From Campylobacteraceae bacterium (GTDB lineage Bacteria > Campylobacterota > Campylobacteria > Campylobacterales > UBA6016): a stretch of 12,443 nucleotides of DNA. The notes below the pieces were generated by a model. It was not told the origin of the DNA, did no database searches, and worked only from the letters and a program-made list of their open reading frames with translations. A program made the position numbers and the translations under genes. Shown one piece after another: positions 1 through 6,500 of the stretch. Location: NCBI GenBank assembly GCA_022758985.1, contig JAEMQC010000068.1:1-12443 (forward strand), written 5' to 3'. Every line of letters begins with the position of its first letter. Within the stretch, counting starts at the first letter, position 1.

Positions 1-388
1 GGTTAGTTTTTAATAAGCTCTTGTGCATTTCGCTAAAACTTTTTAACTCCCTGTATCTAAGCGTAAAGAGAATGTTGTCCTTTAGAATAAAGGCTACCGA
101 CTCATTGCAACTCTCTTTTTCTTTGTCGGCGAAAAAAAATGAGACAAAAAACATAGCGTTAATCGATATTGAGTCGCTATCTTCCCAGTATCTTGAGCTA
201 GTCTCAATACTTTCTCTCTCTTGATGAGTAGGAAATTCTACACTGAATTTATCGGAGATTTTTATTAACTCATCATTTGATGGGTTTAGCAAATCTATCC
301 AGACTATTGAGCTAGCGTCTATGTCACCTAGCTCGCCCATTTGTTTTACAAAAAAAGCATTATTGTATTTTGTGTAGATATTTATCAT
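1..388 (-). CDS. corA: CorA-family magnesium transporter, N-terminal part (cut by window edge)
   Basis: The minus-strand frame opens at ATG 388-386 and stays open for 129 codons to the window edge, so the C-terminus is missing. CorA is a homopentameric inner-membrane Mg2+ (Co2+, Ni2+) channel whose cytoplasmic funnel senses Mg2+. The visible part is that N-terminal domain: a WIDLLNPSNDEL segment near residues 30-41, then FPTHQERESIE and SSRYWEDSDSISINAMFF, then VAFILKDNILFTLRYREL. This is the usual CorA order of a 'W-x-D-L' start, a region like I-E-x-S-x-R-x-x-E-D and an 'I-x-x-x-x-L-F-T-x-R' strand. The two C-terminal membrane helices and the GMN selectivity motif would lie outside the window. 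The start has a good SD, AAAGGA at 402-397, 8 nt upstream. It lies behind a ~185-nt structured leader with its own promoter. Family assignment is firm; the ion is assigned by family only. Confidence 0.88.
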   Translation of the reverse strand, partial: MINIYTKYNNAFFVKQMGELGDIDASSIVWIDLLNPSNDELIKISDKFSVEFPTHQERESIETSSRYWEDSDSISINAMFFVSFFFADKEKESCNESVAFILKDNILFTLRYRELKSFSEMHKSLLKTN

Positions 389-573
389 GTGCAATGTCCT
401 TTGCAAAAATAAGGACGGCTAGTCTTTAAAAAAGGGTATTAAAAACACATCTCAGCAACTGCGCTCTGCTAATCTTATCTTCTAGCCGCCCGCATGCAAA
501 GAGGAGTAAGTGGAGATGTGTTGTTCGGCTTAGGGTCGTCGTCCATACGCATCTCCTTTTGAAGTAATTTTAG
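389..573 (-). promoter_or_regulatory. Structured corA leader RNA with alternative helices
   Basis: The likely 5' UTR of corA, about 185 nt, is far longer than other leaders here. Four helices can be drawn in transcript sense. A: 556-547 (GGAGATGCGT) with 521-512 (ACACATCTCC), 9 of 10 paired. B: 522-513 (AACACATCTC) with 453-444 (GAGATGTGTT), 10 of 10. C: 491-482 (GGGCGGCTAG) with 422-413 (CTAGCCGTCC), 10 pairs including one G-U. D: 416-411 (GTCCTT) with 401-396 (AAGGAC), 6 pairs, burying the corA SD. A excludes B (shared bases), C excludes D (shared bases), and B encloses only one arm of C. The RNA therefore has two coherent states. A+C hides the leader-ORF SD and frees the corA SD; B+D does the reverse. 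No match to a riboswitch class I know. The pairings are exact; the folding and function are inferred. Confidence 0.6.
475..546 (-). CDS. Leader peptide ORF (23 aa, acidic/proline-rich) upstream of corA
   Basis: The ORF runs from ATG 546-544 to TAA 477-475, 23 codons. SD AAGGAG (558-553) lies 6 nt upstream, a near-ideal ribosome site. An in-frame ATG at 552-550 abuts the SD and is less likely. The peptide starts MDDDPKPNN, has further prolines at positions 12 and 15, and ends MRAARR. An acidic/proline head with a basic tail resembles E. coli MgtL (starting MEPDPTP), whose translation aborts at low Mg2+ and so switches on the Mg2+ transporter MgtA. It shares no obvious sequence identity beyond that composition. 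A ribosome reaching the stop would cover 491-482, the 5' arm of helix C, and favour the state that hides the corA SD. Translation is not proven; SD quality, position before a Mg2+ transporter and composition support it. Confidence 0.55.
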   Translation of the reverse strand: MDDDPKPNNTSPLTPLCMRAARR

Positions 574-579
574 GGGCGA

Positions 580-585
580 ATTATA
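580..585 (-). promoter_or_regulatory. Predicted corA promoter -10 box
   Basis: On the minus strand a perfect TATAAT (585-580) is preceded by an A/T-rich tract with no strong -35, as is usual for the Campylobacter vegetative sigma factor. Transcription should start near 573, making corA independent of the upstream minus-strand gene that ends at 667. Confidence 0.55.
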
Positions 586-666
586 CTGCTATTTTTATTA
601 CGAAATATTGACGACTTTTTATCTCAAAAACTCGTAAAAAATCTGTTTGCGATGATGGCTATGTTG

Positions 667-1005
667 CTAATCAATTTTTTTTCCGAGTAGTGCGCTTAAA
701 ATATTAAAAAATAGATACCTGCCGTAACTAAGAATACCGTTTACGGCAGCAATATCTATATCAAAGCGGCTTGCAACGGCTTGATATGAGAGAGGAGGAT
801 TGTTCGTGTGCTGATACAAAAAAAGCGCAACGGCTCTTTTTTGTTCGATTTGCAGGCTCAATATTTTGTCAAAAACAGGGCGACTATCTAGCTCAAGTAG
901 CGCTTTTTTGTCCAGCGAACAATGCCTATCGTTTTCTATCGTCTCTTTATACAAAAACAAAAGCCAAATCCTCTTTAGCTCTTGTTCGTCAAGTTCGTTT
1001 TGCAT
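667..1005 (-). CDS. Small protein of unknown function, possible helix-turn-helix
   Basis: A 112-aa protein that I do not recognise. It is predicted to be mostly helical with no signal peptide or clear membrane segment, so probably cytoplasmic. Residues about 73-97 (SYQAVASRFDIDIAAVNGIL) have the spacing of a helix-turn-helix: a helix with 'A-x-x-F', a short turn, then a second helix 'I-A-A-V-x-x-I-L'. Sigma-70 region 4-like or MarR-like helices can look like this, so DNA binding is only a possibility. It is the last gene of the MFS-crcB-DUF190 operon. Its ATG lies 2 nt after the DUF190 stop, so it is probably translationally coupled. No hairpin with a T-run was found behind it. Alternatively it may be a conserved Campylobacter protein with no regulatory role. 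Confidence 0.65.
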   Translation of the reverse strand: MQNELDEQELKRIWLLFLYKETIENDRHCSLDKKALLELDSRPVFDKILSLQIEQKRAVALFLYQHTNNPPLSYQAVASRFDIDIAAVNGILSYGRYLFFNILSALLGKKID

Positions 1006-1007
1006 TA

Positions 1008-1319
1008 TTAGAGCGTGAAGCCAAACTCGGCTTGTTGTTTTGCGTAAAAGATAGATAATTTTTCTTCTCTGATTTTCTCAAAAAGCTTGTCGCATTTTTC
1101 GGCGTCACATAGCATGACAACCTCTACCGGCTGGTCTGCGAGCTCAAAAAATCCGGCAGAATGAACCGCTTTATCCCTGCCGTACCCCTCTGACGCATTT
1201 ATGACGGTGACTCCGGTAATACCGAGCTTTTTTGCCTCGTCTATCAGCCAGTCGCAAATCGGTCTGCCGTGATGGTTTCTGCCTCTAAGGGTTGAGAAAA
1301 TAACTCTATAACCTTCCAT
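1008..1319 (-). CDS. DUF190 family protein (CrcB-associated, PII-like fold)
   Basis: A 103-aa protein of the DUF190 family, small cytoplasmic proteins with a ferredoxin/PII-like fold often encoded beside crcB; the biochemical role is not established. The visible family pattern is GRPICDWLIDEAKKLGITGV followed by TVINASEGYGRDK, matching the family theme of 'an alpha helix, G-[IV]-x-G-x-T-V and a glycine-rich turn'. It continues into PVEVVMLCDAEK and an amphipathic helix. The frame is open to an ATG at 1373, but that extension would overlap the end of crcB. ATG 1319-1317 has a strong SD tract (AAAGGAAAAGGA, 1331-1320), sits 10 nt after the crcB stop and gives the usual family length, so I take it as the start. 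Confidence 0.82.
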   Translation of the reverse strand: MEGYRVIFSTLRGRNHHGRPICDWLIDEAKKLGITGVTVINASEGYGRDKAVHSAGFFELADQPVEVVMLCDAEKCDKLFEKIREEKLSIFYAKQQAEFGFTL

Positions 1320-1329
1320 TCCTTTTCCT

Positions 1330-1719
1330 TTATTTGAGTAGATTGGAGATGACGGCAAAGCTAAAAATTCCAAGAGCTGTCATAAGAAGTGAACCTCCCA
1401 CATGCGCCAAAAGCCCAAGAGCCAACGTCTCAAATTTTGCCTGCTGTATTAGCGTGGTCATCTCAGCCGAGAATGTCGAAAAAGTCGTAAGCCCGCCGAG
1501 AAATCCGGTAATAATAAAGAGTCGCCACTCAGGGCTAAGAGATGCGTTTTGTGCAAAAAAAGCGACAAAAAAACCTATTAGATAGCCGCCCAAAAGATTT
1601 GCCGTTAGTGTACCTATTGGAAGTGATGGAAAAATATGATTGAGTTTTAAGCCCAAAAACCACCGAAGTACCGCCCCAATAGACGCCCCTGCCGATATTG
1701 CAAAAATAGTTTTAATCAT
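1330..1719 (-). CDS. crcB: CrcB/Fluc fluoride ion channel
   Basis: A 129-aa membrane protein with four predicted transmembrane helices. CrcB (Fluc) forms an antiparallel homodimer in the inner membrane that lets fluoride leave the cell. Family hallmarks are present: GAVLRW near residues 15-20, GTLTANLLGGYLIG at 36-49 with the pore Asn at 41, and GFLGGLTTFSTFS at 72-84 with the two pore-lining phenylalanines (F80, F83). Length is normal. There is one copy here, consistent with a homodimer rather than a crcB1/crcB2 heterodimer. The start lies 1 nt after the stop of the upstream MFS gene, so the two are cotranscribed. No fluoride riboswitch is evident, because the operon leader before the MFS gene is too short. 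Confidence 0.93.
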   Translation of the reverse strand: MIKTIFAISAGASIGAVLRWFLGLKLNHIFPSLPIGTLTANLLGGYLIGFFVAFFAQNASLSPEWRLFIITGFLGGLTTFSTFSAEMTTLIQQAKFETLALGLLAHVGGSLLMTALGIFSFAVISNLLK

Positions 1720-1720
1720 T

Positions 1721-2950
1721 TTATACTTCTATATAATCCAAATCTTTATGGAATGTCTCCTCAAGTTTCCAAAGCGCTACAAATCCTATCACGAATACTA
1801 CCGCTCCGACAACTGCCGCCGCAAAGACGACACCGCCGTAAGACTTTAGCGCCAAAAATGCTATCGACATCGGCACTACCATACCTCGAACAAAGTTTGG
1901 TACGGTGGATGCTACCGTTGAGCGGATATTGGTGCCAAACTGTTCCGCCGCAACGGTGATAAATAGCGCCCAGTATCCGCACGCTACGCCGATACCAAAA
2001 CACAATACGTAAAATAGAGTAGACGAAGCGCCGACTATATTGAGATATAAAAGCGTTAGAGCCAAGGCTGCCCCCATAAATACAAACATAATTTTTCGTC
2101 TACTCTGCGCCTTTTGGCTCATGTAGCCGCTAGCAAAGTCTCCTACCGTAAGGCCTATGTAGCAAAGCATAACCGCATGCCCCGCATTAACAACGCCCTG
2201 TATGCCAAGCTCCTTTGCAAATTCCGGAGAGAAGAGTATGAGGATACCGACGCAAAACCAAAGAGGCAAGCCTATCATAATGGATTTTGCGTATTTGCCG
2301 AAAAGCGCTTTTTTGGTGAACAGGTCAAAAAAAGCGCCTCGTTTGACGGTGGAGTTCTTGAGCGCCTTAAACATCTCAGACTCCATTAGCCCGACTCTCA
2401 TAAGAAGCAGGGCAAAACCCAAGACGCCACCAATAATATAAGCCGTTCGCCAATCAAAGCTTTGGGCTATGAAGTTGGCGGCGATGGCTCCCGTGACGCC
2501 CACAGAGGCTATTATCATCGTGCCATATCCTCTAATTGCTTTTGGTAACAGCTCCGAGACTAGAGTAACGCCGGCGCCAAGCTCCCCGGCAAGACCGATA
2601 CCGGCTATAAACCTAAGCGCCATATAGCTCTCTACGTCTTGTACGAATCCGTTTAGGAGATTTGCCGTAGAGTATAGTATAATAGAGCCAAGAAGTACCG
2701 ACATTCTCCCTTTTTTATCACCTAGTATACCCCATAAGATTCCGCCTAGTAGCATTCCTGCCATCTGCATATTGAGTATCTGAGCTCCTACGTCGGTAAT
2801 TTCGGCAGGAGTCAGTCCTAGCTCCTTTAGGCTAGGTACTCGGACGATTCCAAAAAGTATCAAATCGTAGATATCGACGAAATAGCCGAGTGCGGCAACG
2901 ATGACCGGCATCGAGAAAAGTAGTTTTAGATTGTTTTCGTTTTTTGTCAT
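1721..2950 (-). CDS. MFS transporter (metabolite:H+ symporter-like)
   Basis: A 409-aa integral membrane protein with about 12 hydrophobic segments and a cytoplasmic loop in the middle (around residues 185-215), the standard 6+6 major facilitator layout. Loop 2-3 carries the MFS signature GILGDKKGR (residues 74-82). The fourth-helix region reads RFIAGIGLAGELGAG (113-127), followed by ELLPKAIRG (133-141), a pattern shared with the metabolite:H+ and sugar symporter branches. Acidic residues D26 and D29 in helix 1 could take part in proton coupling. The substrate cannot be read from the sequence. It is the first gene of a four-gene operon with crcB, DUF190 and a small protein. A role in fluoride tolerance is possible but unsupported. 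An SD-like AAAGAG precedes the ATG. Confidence 0.85.
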   Translation of the reverse strand: MTKNENNLKLLFSMPVIVAALGYFVDIYDLILFGIVRVPSLKELGLTPAEITDVGAQILNMQMAGMLLGGILWGILGDKKGRMSVLLGSIILYSTANLLNGFVQDVESYMALRFIAGIGLAGELGAGVTLVSELLPKAIRGYGTMIIASVGVTGAIAANFIAQSFDWRTAYIIGGVLGFALLLMRVGLMESEMFKALKNSTVKRGAFFDLFTKKALFGKYAKSIMIGLPLWFCVGILILFSPEFAKELGIQGVVNAGHAVMLCYIGLTVGDFASGYMSQKAQSRRKIMFVFMGAALALTLLYLNIVGASSTLFYVLCFGIGVACGYWALFITVAAEQFGTNIRSTVASTVPNFVRGMVVPMSIAFLALKSYGGVVFAAAVVGAVVFVIGFVALWKLEETFHKDLDYIEV

Positions 2951-2979
2951 TTATGCTCTTTTGAGTAAAAGTCGTCACT

Positions 2980-2987
2980 ATTTTATC
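2980..2987 (-). promoter_or_regulatory. Predicted promoter -10 of the MFS-crcB operon
   Basis: The minus strand reads GATAAAAT (2987-2980) after a T-rich stretch, in the 133-nt divergent spacer. Transcription would start near 2973, leaving only ~22 nt before the MFS ATG, too short for a riboswitch. Confidence 0.4.
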
Positions 2988-3053
2988 AAAAACTTGGCTC
3001 AAAATTTGCTAGTTTGCAACAAAAGCGGCTAAAATAAAGGCTGCTTTTTCCGA

Positions 3054-3060
3054 TTTATAC
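3054..3060 (+). promoter_or_regulatory. Possible promoter -10 for the Lys-rich secreted protein gene
   Basis: TTTATAC follows a CTTTTTC tract and lies ~24 nt before the ATG. TAAAAT at 3030-3035 is an alternative. The translation signal GAGGG (3073-3077), 6 nt before ATG 3084, is clear. Confidence 0.35.
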
Positions 3061-3083
3061 CAAATTTTGATTGAGGGTGCTTA

Positions 3084-3548
3084 ATGTTTAAAAAAACCTT
3101 GTTGGCCGCTATATGTCTTGGAACTTTTTGTTTTGCCGACAATTTTGTTATCGATAGTCAAAGCGGCGATATAAAAGAGGATTCTTCAAAGGCTGCCCAC
3201 ACTGATGAGTCGAGTAAGCTTCCGCAAAGAGTCGTAATAGAGGATATTAATCCTTCCAGTGAACTGGGTCAGCTTGTCGGCGTTATGCTTAAAAACGAGC
3301 AGAAAAAAGCCGTTCAGGCTATGGCTCCAAAGCCAAAAGTAAAGACGGTGTCCAAGAAAAAGCCTGCAAAAAAGAAAGTAGTCAAAAAGAAAACATCCGT
3401 CAAAAAAGCGGCCGCTAAAAAAGACGTTCATATGGAGATAAAAAGCGAAGAAGCTTCTTCTGTTGGTGAAAAAGAGAAAAAAGAGGCCGAACACAACGAG
3501 AACAACTCGAGCTTGAAGAAAATTTCAAGCTCGAATATATGTGATTAA
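3084..3548 (+). CDS. Secreted protein with Lys-rich, histone H1-like low-complexity tail
   Basis: A 154-aa protein of unknown function. Residues 1-18 form a Sec signal peptide: KK, a hydrophobic core, and a probable signal peptidase I cut after FCFA, before D19. The cysteines at 11 and 16 do not sit in a convincing lipobox. The middle part (about 20-80) has one helix-like segment (SSELGQLVGVMLKNEQKKAV). Residues 83-113 are extremely basic, 16 Lys in 31 positions, in KKxxAKK-type repeats like histone H1 tails or Lys-rich linkers. The end (115-140) is rich in Glu and Lys, so the tail is likely disordered. A periplasmic protein that contacts peptidoglycan, LPS or nucleic acid is conceivable but is inference. 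SD GAGGG is present. The gene converges on ccsBA, sharing the TTAA where both stop codons overlap. Confidence 0.72.
   Translation: MFKKTLLAAICLGTFCFADNFVIDSQSGDIKEDSSKAAHTDESSKLPQRVVIEDINPSSELGQLVGVMLKNEQKKAVQAMAPKPKVKTVSKKKPAKKKVVKKKTSVKKAAAKKDVHMEIKSEEASSVGEKEKKEAEHNENNSSLKKISSSNICD
3507..3534. terminator. Perfect 11-bp hairpin at the convergent gene ends
   Basis: TCGAGCTTGAA (3507-3517) and TTCAAGCTCGA (3524-3534) pair perfectly around a 6-nt loop. The hairpin lies inside the last codons of the plus-strand gene, 11-14 nt before the overlapping stop codons of the two converging genes. No strong T-run follows on either strand, only a weak ATTAATTTT on the plus side. It is a plausible bidirectional terminator or 3'-end stabiliser, not a canonical intrinsic terminator. 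Confidence 0.45.
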
Positions 3549-6500
3549 TTTTCCGCTTTTAAAAGCTTCAAATTCCTCTTCTTAAACGCAGCTACCGATA
3601 CGAGTATCATAACCGCAATCGAAATATACACAAAGCTAGGAACCGGAATCGGATCTCCTTGTGCGTATGAATGCAGGCCGGATAGATAAAAATTCACCCC
3701 AAAATATGTCATTACTATCGACGAGAATGAGAACATCGAAAGTACCGATAGCGCATACGGCGTGTTGAGTTTTGGTATATATCTGGAGTGTACGACTACC
3801 GTATAGATGAGAATGGATACGAACGCCCAAGTCTCTTTTGGATCCCAGCCCCAATATCTGCCCCAGCTCTCGTTTGCCCATACGCCGCCGAGGAAATTTC
3901 CGATGGTTAGCATAAATAGACCCACTATTAACGTCATTTCGTTGATGACCGCAAGCTCTCTTATTTTTTTATCTATCGCCGGTTTAGTCTCATTTCTAAG
4001 GCTAAATAGTATGAGGCTTACAAAGCCGATAAGCGCCCCAAGACCCAAAAAGCCGTAGCTTGCCGTAATCATCGATACGTGTATCGTTAGCCAGTAGGAT
4101 TTTAGTACCGGCACTATATTTGTTATTTGCGGATCCATCCAGCTTAGATGTGCGACGAATAGAACTATTCCGGCAAGTATTGCCGTAAGCGCCAGAGTAA
4201 ATGCGGATTTTTTGGTAAAGAGTATACCGGCCAGTACCGTAGCCCAAGCTATGTATGTCATCGATTCAAATCCGTCGGACCATGGGGCGTGTCCCGAGAT
4301 ATACCATCTTGCCGCAAGGTTTAGCGTATGAAACACAAAGCCTACGCTTAAAACTGTAAGCGCCACTTTTTTTACCGTTTGCAGCGCCTTGGATTCGTTC
4401 GACAAAGATGCAAACTCTGCCACCAAAAGCAGTGCGCCTACCAGTAGATACACGAATATAAGATTTTTGAAAATATCTAATTTGTTATACAAAAGCTCTA
4501 CATCTATCTTTGTTTGACTAGGCATTACGGCTGCGCCGTACTTTTGCTGCATAGCTTTTATTTTTGCTATTTCGGCTATAGATGCAGCCGCCTTACTCTG
4601 GTCTTTTGACGCTTGCGAAGCGTTTGCAAAAAGAAGGCTTAGGCTCTCTCTTATCGCATTCGAGCTATTTGCGTCAAGCCCCATTACTGCGGACGCAGGG
4701 TCTAGCCATGTATTGTTCGGATCGTTTGGTTTTGGAAATATTCTTAGCAGCTTGCCGCTGTATACCATATAGCAGATGTTGAGTCTCTCATCTAGCTTTA
4801 GTATCTCTTTGTCCAAAGTCCCTCGCTCGGAAGGTTTCTTTCTGTTGGCTTCGTCTACGTACATGCTAAGCTTATAGCCGCCTTGCGCCCCGGTCGTATC
4901 GAAGAAGTCTGCGAAAGCGGCTTTCTTGTCGTCTGGAGAGAGGCCTAGAAGTTTTTTGACTTCCGGATGGGATACTTTAATCATTCTGATTTGCTGCCAA
5001 CTTTTAGGCTCTAGTAGCATCGCAAAAAGCGTCTCGTTTGCGCTAAGTCCGTCAAAACTGCTGCTACCGGATACTTTATCCATTATCTCTATCGCTAGCG
5101 TATTTACGGGTTTTATTCTGCCTTGTGCGTCTTGTACCATTAGGCTGGCGAATTCGTCGGCGACTTGTTTATTGACGGATTTTGCGTTTTCGAGTATGTT
5201 TTGGGCTTGTTGCTGCGTATTGTTGTCAGCCGCTTTTATATCGGGCGCAAACGCCATAAAAAAGGCAATAAGCGCCGCCGCCGCACCTTTTTGCAGCTCT
5301 AGGAGTTTGTTTAGTCTTCTAAAACGGGAGTTTTTGTCTATAAGTAGCCATCCCATACCTATTGCCATTAGTATATAGCCGACATATGTAGGAATTTTGC
5401 CCGGGTCTTTTGATACGGATAGTATAGTGCCTTTTTCGTCAGGGTCGTATGAAGATTGGAAAAATCTAAAGCCGTTTGCGTCAAGCGTATGGTTCATATA
5501 TATCCTGTAGTCGAAATTTTGTCCGTTTTGGAATACCGTTACGTTGCTCTCGTATGATGAAGGACTCATAGATCCCGGATATCTGCTCAAAATAAAGTCG
5601 TTTAGTTTGATGGATACTGGAAGCGTCATTAGTTTTGAGCCGTATGAGACGGTTATGTTGGCGTCCCCCACATTTACGCTAGCCTCTTCGCCGAGCGCTT
5701 GAGCTTGCCCCATCACGGTAAGCGTTTTAGTATCGGCTTTGTCGGTTATGTCAAATATTAGCGCCGTATCTAGACTTTGGCCTTTCATTTTGTTTGGCGA
5801 CGGCATAAGCTTGACAGCGCCGGAAGTTGTTGCAAATCTAGGAACGAAGCTAATGCCTTCTATGTTAAACAGCCTGCCTTTTTCAAGCTCGTACAGATCA
5901 CCCTTTGCGTATTTGCCGGTTTGTCTGTCGGCCATAGTCATAAACTCTATGTCCCTATTTGACGTAAAGAATATTTTTGAATCTTTGACAAAAAACTTGA
6001 CAGCTGGCTCCGCAGTAGTGATAAGCGCCGCATCGTTGCCTATCGAAAAGCTGATACCGTTGGAGGTTGCGGGTGAGCCGGCTTCTAGCAGTTTTTGTGA
6101 CGGGGCTTCGCCATCAGCCGCTATGACAAGAGAGATCATAGGCTTGCCGCCTTTTACCTCTTCTATCTGTTTAACGGCGTTCGGGATTATCTCTTTTAGC
6201 GTTAGCGTATAAGTTTTGCCGCCGTTTGTTATCTGAGTAGAAAAATCAGGTTTTGAGTTTTTTGCGAACAAGACTTTTGTTTCAATATCCGTTTTTGCAG
6301 TTTTTGTTGCGGCTGATACGTGCAGATAGGTATCGGTGGAGAGCATCTGGTTTGTGGTTTCGCCCTCTCTTATGTGCATAACGCCCTCATAGCCGAAATA
6401 TCTCGTAATTCCGGCTCCCAGCAAAATAACTATAAATGAGAAGTGCATCAAAAAACTGCCCATCTTCTCTTTTGTGTATAGCTTTTGCTTTATTATATTG

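Noticed and set aside
21..224. Open plus-strand frame of 67 codons
   Set aside because: It lies antisense within the corA coding frame, has no convincing ribosome site, and its product looks like nothing recognisable.
441..522. Helix B followed by T-runs as an intrinsic terminator
   Set aside because: The 3' arm GAGATGTGTT is followed by TTT and later TTTTTT, but the enclosed loop is 59 nt and the helix is only moderately GC-rich. It fits a folding switch better than a classic terminator, though attenuation is not excluded.
389..580. tmRNA, SRP RNA or M-box riboswitch in the corA leader
   Set aside because: No tRNA-like ends, no SRP GGAAG/GCAGC core and no recognisable M-box elements; the region is better explained as a corA-specific leader.
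771..1058. Open plus-strand frame of 95 codons
   Set aside because: It is antisense to the 112-aa gene and the DUF190 end; the minus frames fit the tight operon and a known family.
1320..1373. N-terminal extension of the DUF190 protein to ATG 1373
   Set aside because: It would overlap the crcB 3' end by 44 nt and adds residues unlike the family, whereas ATG 1319 has a strong SD.
2951..3083. Fluoride riboswitch upstream of the crcB operon
   Set aside because: The predicted leader is only ~22 nt and no compact pseudoknot-like element was seen.
3094..3131. Lipobox in the Lys-rich secreted protein
   Set aside because: The residues before Cys11 (AAI) and Cys16 (GTF) do not match the lipobox pattern; a signal peptidase I site after FCFA is more likely.
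5739..6212. Open plus-strand frame of 157 codons
   Set aside because: It is antisense to the CcsB periplasmic domain of a clear 1047-aa protein; its Ser/Ile/Leu-rich composition is typical of a reverse-strand shadow.
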